NCBI RefSeq assembly: GCF_900110075.1 | Contig: NZ_FOCJ01000010.1 | Span: 124,001-188,000 of the forward strand | Direction of reading: 5' to 3' | Source of the DNA: Paenibacillus sp. OV219 | Lineage (GTDB): Bacteria; Bacillota; Bacilli; Paenibacillales; Paenibacillaceae | DNA length: 64,000 bases | Shown: positions 54,735 through 63,911 of the stretch, one piece after another | Numbering within the stretch: the stretch's first letter is position 1 | Layout of the letters: every line of letters begins with the position of its first letter | Made by a program: the position numbers and the translations under genes | The notes under the pieces: model-generated | What the model was told of the DNA's origin: nothing | Seen by the model: only the letters and a program-made list of their open reading frames with translations | Database searches by the model: none

Positions 54735-55160
54735 ATGATGACTATGCCTATGATTGCGGGCCGTTTCGACGAAAGCCCGGTTTACAAAATTTCTCCCTCC
54801 GACAGCAACAAGTTCGTGCTCCTCTGCGACGGCACACAAGTTCCATTCGTCTCCGTCGTGGAAATATTCGATGTTGGCGGACAGACTCCGCCGAACGAGC
54901 ACGCCGAAGCATATGAGTACTTCTATGTGCTTCACGGGGAGGGTATCGCATCGGTCGGGGACGCAAGCATCCCGATCCGCCAAGGCACCTATTTCATCGT
55001 TAGTCCCGGAGAGATGCATCAGGTCCGTAACACGGGGGATTCACGATTGTATGTACTGACGACGATGGTCCCGGATGAGAAGTTCTCCGATCTGATCAAA
55101 TCAGGTCCTGCGGCTTCGCTTGACGATGAGGATCTGCGGGTGCTGTCAGCACTTCGCTGA
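54735..55160 (+). CDS. Cupin domain protein
   Basis: 141 residues, with GGGGAGGAAG upstream. One cupin barrel: motif 1 PPNEHAEAYEYFYVLHGEG, with His, Glu and Tyr as possible ligands, and motif 2 SPGEMHQVRNTGD with the second His. It is packed 19 bases after the RutB-like gene. Cupins in ureide clusters include ureidoglycine aminohydrolase-like and lyase-like enzymes, so a catalytic role is plausible, but it is shorter than bicupin UGlyAH. Confidence 0.88.
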   Translation: MMTMPMIAGRFDESPVYKISPSDSNKFVLLCDGTQVPFVSVVEIFDVGGQTPPNEHAEAYEYFYVLHGEGIASVGDASIPIRQGTYFIVSPGEMHQVRNTGDSRLYVLTTMVPDEKFSDLIKSGPAASLDDEDLRVLSALR

Positions 55161-55221
55161 TCGAATGCTAATCGGTAAGAAATAGCCTCCGGTGCTTTTC
55201 AGAGTAGAAGGGAGACCGAAT

Positions 55222-56451
55222 ATGAAGGATGTGCATCGCGCTTTCATCGACGCTAGCGTTAAGGCAGAACCGACTGGAGACGGGGTGCTGGACGGCATGA
55301 CCTTCGCCGTTAAGGATGTGTTCCACGTCAGGGGACATGCGAATGCCGCGGGCAATCCGGACTGGTTGCGAACTCATCCAAGCGCAGAGCGCCACGCCGC
55401 CGTGATCGAGCGGCTGCTCGCAGCCGGCGCTACGTTGACCGGAGTAACCCATACCGATGAGCTGATGTACAGCTTGAACGGGGAAAATGTCCATTACGGA
55501 ACGCCGGTCAATCCGGCGGATCCGGAGCGTATTCCCGGCGGCTCGTCCAGCGGCTCGGCTGTCGCGGTCGCAGGCGGCTACGTCCGCTTCGCTATTGGGA
55601 CGGACACTGGCGGATCCGTACGGGTGCCTGCATCCTATTGCGGAATATACGGCTTCCGGCCGACGCATGACGCTGTTTCCTTGGAGGGGGTCATTCCCCT
55701 TGCGCCAAGCTTCGATACCGTCGGCTGGTTTGCTCGCGATGCACAGACGCTGCGAGCGGTCGGTCAAGCACTCCTCCTAAGAGAACCGGAGCGCGTGAGT
55801 GGCGCTGATATCGCTCCTTCCAGTCCGTTCCGGCGCCTCATATTCGCGCAGGATGCATGGGAATTGGTGCAGCGCGAGACGACGGACGCATGGGCGGCTA
55901 CATTGGCCCGTCTGGAGGCCGAATTCGGGAACCGGACCTCGGAGATCATCGCTCCGGAAGGATTGGCAGAATGGATGACGAACTTCCGCGTGCTGCAAGG
56001 ACTTGAAATTCGCAGAGCCCACGGCGCTTGGATTGAAGATGTACAGCCGCTCTTCGCCCCTGACATTGCGGGGCGCATGGAATGGACCCGGCATCTTCGG
56101 CTGGAGGAGGAAGCGCCGGCGCGCAGGCAACGAGAGGAGCGGCGAGCGCGGCTTGCGGAGCTGCTCGGAGATGACGCGATTCTGGTCGTGCCGACAGCGC
56201 CGGGGGCTGCGCCGCGGATCGGCGAGGAATACGAAGTGCTGGAGCGCTACCGCTATCGGTTGCTGCAGTTGACGGCGATATCCGGATTGGCGGGGCTCCC
56301 CCAGCTTACGATTCCAGGCGCGAACGCATCCGGTCTTCCGATCGGGCTGTCGTTTATCGCGCCTGCGGGGTTCGACCGGGAATTGCTGAATTGGGCCGTG
56401 CAGCTCGATGAGAAAAGAGGGAATTCATATGATACTGGCCACGCTGTGTGA
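55222..56451 (+). CDS. Amidase signature (AS) family amidase
   Basis: 409 residues. The ATG at 55222 has GAAGGGAGA upstream. The Ser-cisSer-Lys triad is present: Lys in MTFAVKDVFHV, the cis-Ser in GGSSSGSAVAVAGG and nucleophile Ser in IGTDTGGSVRVPASYCGIYG. The short N-terminus is like AtzE/allophanate-hydrolase-type and plant AMI1 amidases. It hydrolyses a primary or cyclic-derived amide in the cytoplasm. Its end overlaps the next gene by 23 bases. Confidence 0.9.
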   Translation: MKDVHRAFIDASVKAEPTGDGVLDGMTFAVKDVFHVRGHANAAGNPDWLRTHPSAERHAAVIERLLAAGATLTGVTHTDELMYSLNGENVHYGTPVNPADPERIPGGSSSGSAVAVAGGYVRFAIGTDTGGSVRVPASYCGIYGFRPTHDAVSLEGVIPLAPSFDTVGWFARDAQTLRAVGQALLLREPERVSGADIAPSSPFRRLIFAQDAWELVQRETTDAWAATLARLEAEFGNRTSEIIAPEGLAEWMTNFRVLQGLEIRRAHGAWIEDVQPLFAPDIAGRMEWTRHLRLEEEAPARRQREERRARLAELLGDDAILVVPTAPGAAPRIGEEYEVLERYRYRLLQLTAISGLAGLPQLTIPGANASGLPIGLSFIAPAGFDRELLNWAVQLDEKRGNSYDTGHAV

Positions 56452-57295
56452 CGGAGAACTAGAGGAGGCGGCCGTTCAAGCCCCTCACGGATGGATAAAG
56501 CTCTCCCGTATTAATGAAGCGTTCGAAGCGAATTGGCCCCTGCAAATCGGGGAGCTTATCGCCAGCGGCAGGTGGGAAGCTCTCTCCAGCTGGTATAAGG
56601 AGGAAGGGGAGGCACGGCTGCTGCTGGAAGTGGAAGCCGTGCCGGAAACGGAGGTCGCGTTCGGGCTTCTCTACCGGAATCCCCGCAAAATTTGGGGAAT
56701 CGGCATGAACTATCGCCCGTCTGGAGAGCCGCCGGCTCCCCCGGACCCGGGCGAAGAGCCGGTCAGCTTTATGAAACCGGACACGACGCTGATCGGACCT
56801 GGCGAGCCCGTACGCTTGCCGAGGCAAGCGGAGCGCGTCACTGCTGAAGCGGAGCTCGCCATCGTCATTGGCAAGGTATGCCGGAACGTGAGCGAGGAAG
56901 AGGCGCCTGATTATGTGGCAGGATTCGCGACGGCGCTGGACATGACGGCGGCTGACATTCATGAGATGAACCCCCGCTATCTTACGCGAGCCAAAAGCTT
57001 CGATACGTTCCTGAGCATCGGTCCGCAATTGCTGACAGTGGGCGAGATAGAGGATGTGCATAAGCTGGAGATCTCGACCGTATTAAACGGGACAGAGGTC
57101 CATCGCAATACCGTCTCGCAAATGCGTTTTCGCCCCTGGTGGATCGTCGCGTTTCATTCTCGGGTCATGACGCTTCTGCCCGGGGACATTATTCTAACCG
57201 GTACACCGGGGCCTGTCATCATTCGTGCGGGCGACGAAGCGCAAGGCTGGATTGAAGGCTTTCTGCCGCTGATCAATCCGGTAGCTGCCGACTAA
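56429..57295 (+). CDS. Fumarylacetoacetate hydrolase (FAA) family protein
   Basis: 288 residues from the ATG at 56429 inside the end of the amidase gene, with AGAGGGA upstream. The N-terminal domain is followed by KIWGIGMNYRPS, metal ligands in VTAEAELAIVIGKVCRN and ALDMTAADIHEMNPRYLTRA, then KSFDTFLSIGPQL and PGDIILTGTPGPV. It differs clearly from the second FAA protein at 31669. It probably cleaves a C-C or C-N bond of an oxo-acid product. Confidence 0.88.
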   Translation: MILATLCDGELEEAAVQAPHGWIKLSRINEAFEANWPLQIGELIASGRWEALSSWYKEEGEARLLLEVEAVPETEVAFGLLYRNPRKIWGIGMNYRPSGEPPAPPDPGEEPVSFMKPDTTLIGPGEPVRLPRQAERVTAEAELAIVIGKVCRNVSEEEAPDYVAGFATALDMTAADIHEMNPRYLTRAKSFDTFLSIGPQLLTVGEIEDVHKLEISTVLNGTEVHRNTVSQMRFRPWWIVAFHSRVMTLLPGDIILTGTPGPVIIRAGDEAQGWIEGFLPLINPVAAD

Positions 57296-57312
57296 AAAGG
57301 AGGAGCTCTGCC

Positions 57313-58113
57313 ATGTTTACTCGCAATATCGGAAAAGCGTGGGACACCCACTTCCTGCCTCGGCTGAGCCGCAAGCAGGTCGCGGAGCTCGACAAGGAGG
57401 ACGCTGTCGTCGTCCTGCCGATCGGCGCCGTCGAACAGCACGGGCCCCACTTGCCGACGTATACCGACACGCTTATTAATGAAAGCTTCTTGACCTGCGG
57501 ATTCGAAGCGCTGCCGGATGATGCGCCGGTCTGGCTGCTGCCTCCATTGCCTTATGGCAAGAGTACGGAGCATCTCGGTCATCCCGGCACCATCTCGCTG
57601 TCCGCGTCGACATTGATGGCCGTGCTGATGGATATCGCCAAGAGCTTGCAGCTCAGCGGATTCCGCAAATTGGTCTTTTATAATACCCACGGTGGAAACG
57701 TCGACCTGCTGAACATGATGGGACGCGACATTCGCAAGGAAACCGGACTTATTGTCTATCAATTGCATGTGAATGCTACGGCCGATCCCGAGGTGCTGCA
57801 ATACCGGGAGCCGACGCTGGATATTCACGGCGGGGAAGTCGAGACCTCACTCGTGCTCGCAGTGAGAAAGCATTGGGTAGCTATGAATGAGGCTCCCGAC
57901 GAAATCCCGAATTTGCCAACCTCGCCGCTGCTGCAATTTCGGTCGAAGGCCTTCGCCTGGGTCATGAGCGATATTTCGGAATCCGGCATCGCGGGCAACG
58001 CAAGGCTCGCGGATGCGGAATACGGAGAACTGCTGCTGCGGCGAGGAGGTCTGGCGATGGCGGCTGCACTGCTGGAGCTGGCCAGCTTTGATATGGGCAG
58101 TCTGAAGAAGTAG
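57313..58113 (+). CDS. Creatininase family protein
   Basis: 266 residues, with AAGGAGGAG 9 bases upstream. Binuclear metal site: Glu41 and His43 in PIGAVEQHGPHLPTYTD, Asp52, His in NTHGGN and Glu in DIHGGEVETS; PYGKSTEHLGHPGTISLS is also characteristic. Creatininase-fold enzymes open cyclic amides (creatinine, FAPy intermediates in riboflavin synthesis) or cleave peptides (MftE). In this cluster the natural guess is hydrolysis of a cyclic amide or imide ring. Confidence 0.9.
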   Translation: MFTRNIGKAWDTHFLPRLSRKQVAELDKEDAVVVLPIGAVEQHGPHLPTYTDTLINESFLTCGFEALPDDAPVWLLPPLPYGKSTEHLGHPGTISLSASTLMAVLMDIAKSLQLSGFRKLVFYNTHGGNVDLLNMMGRDIRKETGLIVYQLHVNATADPEVLQYREPTLDIHGGEVETSLVLAVRKHWVAMNEAPDEIPNLPTSPLLQFRSKAFAWVMSDISESGIAGNARLADAEYGELLLRRGGLAMAAALLELASFDMGSLKK

Positions 58114-58146
58114 GCTATTCACTTTAAGAGGCGGGGGGCGGTTCGA

Positions 58147-58950
58147 ATGGAGCTGTTGGAAAGCAGGGTCGCCGATACCGAAATCGGCACGAATCATGAA
58201 TCGTTCGTACGGATGCAAAGCTTATCCAAGATATATCCGAACGGAACAGTCGCACTGCAGGAAGTGAATCTGAATTTGACCAAGGGAGAGTTCGTCTCCT
58301 TCGTCGGCCCTTCCGGCTGCGGCAAATCGACCATCTTTAAGCTCATTTCGGGGCTGAGCGAGCCGACCTCGGGGCAGCTTGAAATTCTCGGCAAGTCGCC
58401 GAAGGATGCCCGTAAAGAGAATAGCACGGCTTTCGTCTTTCAGGAGCACACCCTGCTGCCGTGGTCGTCCGTCATTGAGAATGTAATGCTTCCGCTTAAA
58501 TTGCGGGGCGATTCGAAAAAGACGCGCAAGGAAGAAGCGGAGCGGGTCCTGGAGCTCGTCGGGCTGAAGGACTACACGAAGGCACTGCCTCGCATGCTGT
58601 CCGGCGGCATGAAGATGCGCGTGTCGATTGCGCGGGCGCTCGTGTCCAAGCCGAAGCTGCTGCTGATGGATGAGCCGTTCGGCGCCCTGGACGAAATTAC
58701 GAGGCAGACGCTTCAGGACGAATTGCTGGCTATCTGGGAGAAAGAGAAGGCCATGACAGTGCTGTTCGTCACGCATAACGTGTTCGAAGCGGTGTTTCTA
58801 TCGACGCGGGTCGTCGTCATGACGCCTCGTCCGGGCAAGGTGTCAGACATCGTTCCAATCGACGTCTCGTTTCCCCGGGATGTGGACTTCCGCACGACAG
58901 CTCGTTTCGGGGAGCTCGTGCGGAGCGTATCCGGCGCTTTAAAACATTAG
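58147..58950 (+). CDS. ABC importer ATP-binding protein (SsuB/TauB type)
   Basis: 267 residues, with GGCGGGGGGCGG upstream. Walker A GPSGCGKST, Q-loop FQEHTLLPW, signature LSGGMKMRVSIARAL, Walker B LLLMDEPFGALDE, switch His in FVTHNVFEAVF. The family energises uptake of nitrate, sulfonates, taurine, thiamine pyrimidine precursors and riboflavin. It works with the permease at 60318 and the lipoprotein at 62563. The FAD-linked oxidase gene separates it from the permease. Confidence 0.93.
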   Translation: MELLESRVADTEIGTNHESFVRMQSLSKIYPNGTVALQEVNLNLTKGEFVSFVGPSGCGKSTIFKLISGLSEPTSGQLEILGKSPKDARKENSTAFVFQEHTLLPWSSVIENVMLPLKLRGDSKKTRKEEAERVLELVGLKDYTKALPRMLSGGMKMRVSIARALVSKPKLLLMDEPFGALDEITRQTLQDELLAIWEKEKAMTVLFVTHNVFEAVFLSTRVVVMTPRPGKVSDIVPIDVSFPRDVDFRTTARFGELVRSVSGALKH

Positions 58951-58966
58951 AAGGCAGGTGGAGAGC

Positions 58967-60298
58967 GTGGGTAAAGGATGGGAGAGCGACGTTGCCGAGC
59001 TGCTTGGAGAGAAGAAGCTGGTACTGGATTCATCTGCGGTCGAGAAGCTGTCGAAGGACTATTACTGGTACTCCCCGGTTCTGGATGCAAAGCTGAGAGG
59101 GAAAATCGCCGATGGCGCCGTAAAGGCGGATAGCGAGGAGGATGTTGCGAAGACGCTCGCGTACGCTTACGCACATCGGATTCCGATCACGCCTCGAGGT
59201 GCCGGAACCGGGAACTACGGGCAGGCTGTGCCGCTAGAAGGAGGCATATTGCTCGACGTCAGCGGGCTCAACAAGATTGTCGAGATCGGTAACGGCTACG
59301 CTCGCTGCCAGTGTGGAGTGAAGCTCGGCGTGCTGGAAAAAGCGGTTCGTGAATCCGGTCAGGAGCTCCGCATTTACCCGAGCACGCTTATGGTCGCCAC
59401 GATCGGAGGGTTTATTAGCGGAGGCTCCGGCGGCATTGGCTCAATTACTTGGGGCAATCTCTGGGATGGCAACGTTCTTGAAGCGACGATTTATACGATG
59501 GAGCAGTCGCCCAAGAGGGTTATTGTGTCGGGGACGGAGGTGCAGGATTACATCCACAGCTATGGAACGACAGGCATTGTAACCGAGGTTGTCATTCCTC
59601 TGGCGCCTGCAAGGTTGTGGCAAGAATCCATCTGTCAGTTCGACAGTTTGGAGGAGGCTGCGCTCTTCGGCAACGCCGTCGCGCACGACGTCTCCATTCC
59701 GAAACGGATGGTCAGCCTTAGCGAGTGGCCGCTGCCGAGCTATTTCACACCGCTCGCGAAGCAGCTGGAGAAAGGATCCGCTGCAGTATTGCTGGAGACG
59801 GAAGAAGGCTATCTGGAGGCGGTATCGGCTCACGCGAAACAGGCTAACGGAAGAATGGGCTACGTGAAGGACTCCTCGCAATATCGCAAAGGCATCAGCT
59901 TGTCCGATTTTACATGGAATCACACGACGCTATGGTCGCTGCGCGCCGATCCGAGCTATACGTACTTGCAGTCGGGCTTTTCGGCCACGAGTTTCATGGA
60001 TCAGATCGCTTCGATTAAAGGCAAATTCGGTGACGAAGTGCTGCTTCATATGGAATGGATGATGGCGGGAGGCGTCATCTTCCCGATTGCTCTGCCAGTC
60101 ATCCGGTATTCGACCGAGGAGCGGCTCTACGAAATCGTCGCGTACTTCGAAACGATTGGGGTGTCGGTATCCGATCCGCATACCTGGACCGTCAGCCCCC
60201 GCAGCACGACCTACGGGGGTATGGTTGAACGGAAGAGAGTCAACGATCCGCTCGGTCTGCTGAATCCGGGCAAGCTTGTTGCCGATCCGGCGGACTAA
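58967..60298 (+). CDS. FAD-binding oxidoreductase (GlcD/PCMH type)
   Basis: 443 residues from the GTG at 58967, with AGGTGGAG 5 bases upstream; a GTG at 58958 overlaps that site. The PCMH FAD domain has ITPRGAGTGNYGQAVPLEGG (loop that binds FAD pyrophosphate), ILLDVSGLNKIVEI and ATIGGFISGGSGGIGSITWG. The C-terminal domain ends in VNDPLGLLNPGKLV, as in glycolate and D-lactate oxidases. It lacks iron-sulfur motifs. It probably oxidises a 2-hydroxy acid made from the imported compound. Confidence 0.9.
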   Translation: MGKGWESDVAELLGEKKLVLDSSAVEKLSKDYYWYSPVLDAKLRGKIADGAVKADSEEDVAKTLAYAYAHRIPITPRGAGTGNYGQAVPLEGGILLDVSGLNKIVEIGNGYARCQCGVKLGVLEKAVRESGQELRIYPSTLMVATIGGFISGGSGGIGSITWGNLWDGNVLEATIYTMEQSPKRVIVSGTEVQDYIHSYGTTGIVTEVVIPLAPARLWQESICQFDSLEEAALFGNAVAHDVSIPKRMVSLSEWPLPSYFTPLAKQLEKGSAAVLLETEEGYLEAVSAHAKQANGRMGYVKDSSQYRKGISLSDFTWNHTTLWSLRADPSYTYLQSGFSATSFMDQIASIKGKFGDEVLLHMEWMMAGGVIFPIALPVIRYSTEERLYEIVAYFETIGVSVSDPHTWTVSPRSTTYGGMVERKRVNDPLGLLNPGKLVADPAD

Positions 60299-60317
60299 CT
60301 AGAAGGAGGTTAAGCGC

Positions 60318-61181
60318 ATGGAAAAAACGATCACCGATATGAGAATCGTGGGCAGCGAGTATTCACCGCCGAAGAACGCTACAATCCGGCGTGAATGGTT
60401 GAGGAAAGCGATAGGGTACTCGCCGTCGCTCGCGGCTTTTATCATATTCGTTGGAGGCTGGGAGTGGATTTGCCGGTTATTCGACGTTCCGATCTTCCTT
60501 GTGCCGAGGCCGACGGACATCGTGAGATCCGCGGTGGAGAACGGGTCTAGTCTTCTCGCTTCGCTGTGGACGACCGCCTATGAGACACTGATCGGCTTTA
60601 TTTTAAGCTTCATTCTAGGTGTCTTGGGAGCGGTGCTGCTGGCGAGCTCCAAATGGGTGGAAAAAAGTGTGTACCCCTATGCGATCATCCTGCAGACGAT
60701 TCCAATCATCGCGATTGCCCCGATCATCGTCATCTGGTTTGGAGCCGGATTTAACGCCATCGTGTTTATTACATTCCTTATCGGCTTCTTCCCGATGCTG
60801 TCGAACACGCTGATCGGCCTTAACTCGACCGACCACAATATGAAAAACCTGTTCTTCCTCTATAATGCTTCTCCTTTCCAAATGATGTGGAAGCTGCGGT
60901 TTCCGGCCGCAATGCCGTATATGCTCGCAGGTCTCAAAATCTCAGCTACCCTGTCCGTAATCGGGGCGATCGTCGGCGAATACATGGCAGGCGTAGGAGG
61001 CAGCAAAGGCGGTCTCGGATACGCGATCACAGTGGCAGCCGTACGGATGAATACGTCGTATCTGTTCGCTTGCGGACTGTCGGCATCCCTCATGGGCATC
61101 ACCTTCTACCTCATTGTGAATCGAATTTCCAAGCTGCTTCTTAGCTCCTGGCACGAGTCCGAGCTAGGGAGGGATAACTGA
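60318..61181 (+). CDS. ABC importer permease (SsuC/ThiX type)
   Basis: 287 residues, with AAGGAGG 8 bases upstream. About six membrane helices (LAAFIIFVGGWEWICRLF, LIGFILSFILGVLGAVLLAS, then IPIIAIAPIIVIWFGAGF). The coupling EAA-like loop is NAIVFITFLIGFFPMLSNTL. Final helices include ISATLSVIGAIVGEYMAG. It is the membrane channel of the NMT1-type importer. The stop overlaps the next start by one base. Confidence 0.93.
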   Translation: MEKTITDMRIVGSEYSPPKNATIRREWLRKAIGYSPSLAAFIIFVGGWEWICRLFDVPIFLVPRPTDIVRSAVENGSSLLASLWTTAYETLIGFILSFILGVLGAVLLASSKWVEKSVYPYAIILQTIPIIAIAPIIVIWFGAGFNAIVFITFLIGFFPMLSNTLIGLNSTDHNMKNLFFLYNASPFQMMWKLRFPAAMPYMLAGLKISATLSVIGAIVGEYMAGVGGSKGGLGYAITVAAVRMNTSYLFACGLSASLMGITFYLIVNRISKLLLSSWHESELGRDN

Positions 61182-62503
61182 TGCGCGCAGGTAAGCTCCA
61201 CATCGTAAACGCGCGCTTGCCGCTTAACGGGGACGACCGCTGGTACGAGCTGATTGCGGAGGACGGAAGATGGATATCAGTCGTCGCAAGTACAGAGAAA
61301 ACCGTCCGACACGATGCGGTTTCGATCGCATCGAAGGAAGCGATCGGTGCGGACGGCCGGGCTGCCTCCGCTGTGGATCTCGAAGGCCGAATCGCGGTGC
61401 CGGGCTTTGTCGACATGCATATGCATTTGGACAAAGCGTTATCGCTCCCGCGGGTGGGTAATGCATCAGGTACGCTTTTGGAGGCGATTTCCAACTACGG
61501 GCAGCATGTGGATCGCTTTTCCAAGGAGGAAATCCGCGAGCGTATTATCCGCACGGCCAAGATGGGATTACGGCATGGCACGGTGCATATGCGGACGCAC
61601 TTGGATATGCATGCCTGGCTCGGCAGGGACATCATGTTCCGAACCGTGGAGGCAGCGCTGGAAGCGAAGGAGGCGCTCAAGGGACATGTCCAGCTGCAAC
61701 TGTTCCCGATGCTGTCGTTCGGGCAAGTGCCGCGCGAGACCGCGGAGCTAGCTAAGGAGCTGATCGGGCTTGGGATGGATGGAATCGGCGGCTGTCCGCA
61801 TTTGAACGAGGATCCAGAGGCAGACATCCGCCATCTGTTCGATATTGCGACGCGCCTCGATGTGCCGATCGATTTGCACGTTGACGAAAGAGACGATCCG
61901 TTCGTCCGCACGGTCATTCCGATCGCTCGGATGACGAGGGAGTATGGCTACGAAGGCCGCGTAACGGCAGGCCATCTGTGTTCACTCTCCAGCATGCCGA
62001 GCAGCGAAGCTAGGCCAATCATCGAAGAGATGGCCCGCGCGAAGGTCGGGGCGGTGACGCTTCCGGCTGCCAACCTGTATTTGCAAGGCAGGGCCGATGA
62101 CGGTCCGATTCGAAGGGGGGTGACCAGAGTTAAGGAGCTGCTGGAAGCGGGCGTCGCCACGGCGGCGGCATCGGATAACATACGAGATCCGTTCCATCCC
62201 TTCGGAAAGGGGGATCTGGCGCAGATCGCCTTGTTAACCGCCTATGCCGCTCAAATGGGGTCTGCGGACGATCCGGACGTATTGCTTCGCATGATCACTG
62301 TAACGCCCGCCTCCCTGATGGGACTAACGGCGTCGTACGGTATCCGTGAAGGATGCTCGGCCGATCTGGCCGTTCTGGACGCCGCGAACGCCGAGCAGTT
62401 GTTGGTTGAGGGATCTCCGTCCCGCTGGGTGGCTGTTCAAGGTCGATGGGTCAGCGCGTTGGTACAGGAAGACCGTTTGGAGCTTGGCATGAGGCTTGAA
62501 TAG
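61181..62503 (+). CDS. Cytosine deaminase-like amidohydrolase (CodA family)
   Basis: 440 residues. Its ATG shares a base with the permease stop. Metal ligands follow CodA: His80-x-His82 in VDMHMHLDKAL, His233 and Glu236 in DLHVDERDDP (CodA HCDE), His264 in TAGHLCSLS and Asp332 in ASDNIRDPFHPFG. Family members deaminate cytosine or creatinine or hydrolyse related N-heterocycles such as isoguanine or N-isopropylammelide. It is the best clue that the substrate is an amino-substituted nitrogen ring. Confidence 0.92.
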   Translation: MRAGKLHIVNARLPLNGDDRWYELIAEDGRWISVVASTEKTVRHDAVSIASKEAIGADGRAASAVDLEGRIAVPGFVDMHMHLDKALSLPRVGNASGTLLEAISNYGQHVDRFSKEEIRERIIRTAKMGLRHGTVHMRTHLDMHAWLGRDIMFRTVEAALEAKEALKGHVQLQLFPMLSFGQVPRETAELAKELIGLGMDGIGGCPHLNEDPEADIRHLFDIATRLDVPIDLHVDERDDPFVRTVIPIARMTREYGYEGRVTAGHLCSLSSMPSSEARPIIEEMARAKVGAVTLPAANLYLQGRADDGPIRRGVTRVKELLEAGVATAAASDNIRDPFHPFGKGDLAQIALLTAYAAQMGSADDPDVLLRMITVTPASLMGLTASYGIREGCSADLAVLDAANAEQLLVEGSPSRWVAVQGRWVSALVQEDRLELGMRLE

Positions 62504-62562
62504 GGTTTGGGTCATGAATCGAAACGCATGCTAACCTATAGAGAAAAGTGGAGGGAAAAAAG

Positions 62563-63687
62563 ATGACTAAACATGAATTCCGTACTGTGAGGTTCTCAAA
62601 AAGCTCAATTCCGTTCTTAATCGTTCTTATGCTTACACTTCTCGTTTCGGCTTGTTCTTCCAACAATAACACGAATTCTTCGCAGGAAGCAGCGGCAACG
62701 GCTTCGAACGAAACGGCTTCAAACGAAGCGGCCTCGTCCGATACGTCTTCCACATCGACATCCTCCACATCCGAATCATCTGAAAAGGCGCTTATCCCGA
62801 TCACCCAAATTACGAATTGGTATGCGCAAGCCGAGCATGGCGGCAACTACACTGCTTTGGCTAAAGGCTTCTACAAGGACGCCGGCTTCGACATGACGAT
62901 TACCCCGGGAGTCAACGTGTCGGGAACGCAGCTTCTCCTCTCGGGCAAAGCCCAATTCGCTATGAGCTCTAGCGACGAGGTGTTGGTCGCCCGGGATCAG
63001 GGCATTCCGGTCGTCGCTATTCTAGGCACGTTCCAGAAGAGTCCGCAGTCGTTCACTTATCATGAGGGGCAAGGCATTAAGAGTATCGAGGATTTGAACG
63101 GGCGGACGGTGTACGTCAGCAACGGCATAACCTATTGGGAGTTTTTGAAGAAGAAATTCGATCTGAGCAAGACGAAGCAAATGAAATATAATTACGAGCT
63201 TGCTTCCTTCATGGCCGACGACAAATCAGTGGTGCAAAGCTACATCACGGCCGAGCCGTATGTCCTGGACCAACAGGGCGTAAAAGTCGGAAGTCTGCTA
63301 ATCGCGGATTACGGCTATTCGCCTTACGCTAATGTGATGATTACGACTGAGTCTTTCCTGAAGGAGCATCCGGATGAGGTGCAGGCATTCGTCGACGCGA
63401 CGATAAAAGGATGGGACTATTATAAGGATCATTCGGATGAAATCAACCCTAGCATATTGAAGGAAAATCCGGATGAGTCGCTCGATCGGTTCGCCTACAG
63501 TTCGAAAGCGCTGCAGCCGCTAGTTTACGGAGGAGACGCTGAAACTAAGGGCGTGGGCACAATGACGACGGAGCGTTGGGAAGAAATGAACAAACAGCTG
63601 CTCGACCTCGGCGTCATCAAGAAATCCCAAGACGTTTCCAAGGCATTCACGGATGAGTTCGTCGAGAAGGCGAATGCCGCTAAATAA
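62563..63687 (+). CDS. ABC importer substrate-binding lipoprotein (NMT1/THI5-like)
   Basis: 374 residues. The ATG at 62563 has GGAGGG 7 bases upstream. The signal peptide ends in lipobox LVSAC, followed by a Ser/Thr/Asn/Glu-rich linker to about residue 75. The NMT1 domain begins ITQITNWYAQAEHGGNYTAL, then AKGFYKDAGFDMTITPGVNV, SGKAQFAMSSSDEVLVARDQ and ITAEPYVLDQQG. These receptors bind pyrimidines (ThiY), riboflavin-like or other small heterocycles and sulfonates. With the CodA-like enzyme immediately upstream, a pyrimidine-like ligand is likely. Confidence 0.92.
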   Translation: MTKHEFRTVRFSKSSIPFLIVLMLTLLVSACSSNNNTNSSQEAAATASNETASNEAASSDTSSTSTSSTSESSEKALIPITQITNWYAQAEHGGNYTALAKGFYKDAGFDMTITPGVNVSGTQLLLSGKAQFAMSSSDEVLVARDQGIPVVAILGTFQKSPQSFTYHEGQGIKSIEDLNGRTVYVSNGITYWEFLKKKFDLSKTKQMKYNYELASFMADDKSVVQSYITAEPYVLDQQGVKVGSLLIADYGYSPYANVMITTESFLKEHPDEVQAFVDATIKGWDYYKDHSDEINPSILKENPDESLDRFAYSSKALQPLVYGGDAETKGVGTMTTERWEEMNKQLLDLGVIKKSQDVSKAFTDEFVEKANAAK

Positions 63688-63911
63688 AAGGGGTTCACTC
63701 CAATAACCGGGGAAATGTAATAGAGGCTGTTCCTAAAGGTCGAACGTGACCCAATGGATCAGCCTCTTCTGTCTGGCAAAAAGTCGATAGAGGATCATAT
63801 AGATGTGTTCGTTGGCAGATCGTCTTAGTTTTTCCCCATATCCTCCAAGAAGGATACCGCTTTCAGATGTACAGTAGAAGTATATTCTAAAGCGTGAAGG
63901 GGCGTTTCATA
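63688..63911 (+). other. Intergenic region with weak terminator
   Basis: AGAGGCTG and CAGCCTCT (about 63722-63770) can pair across a long loop and are followed by a T-rich stretch, a probable weak terminator for the catabolic island. A -10-like TATATT lies near 63881 upstream of the last gene. Nothing else recognisable. Confidence 0.45.
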
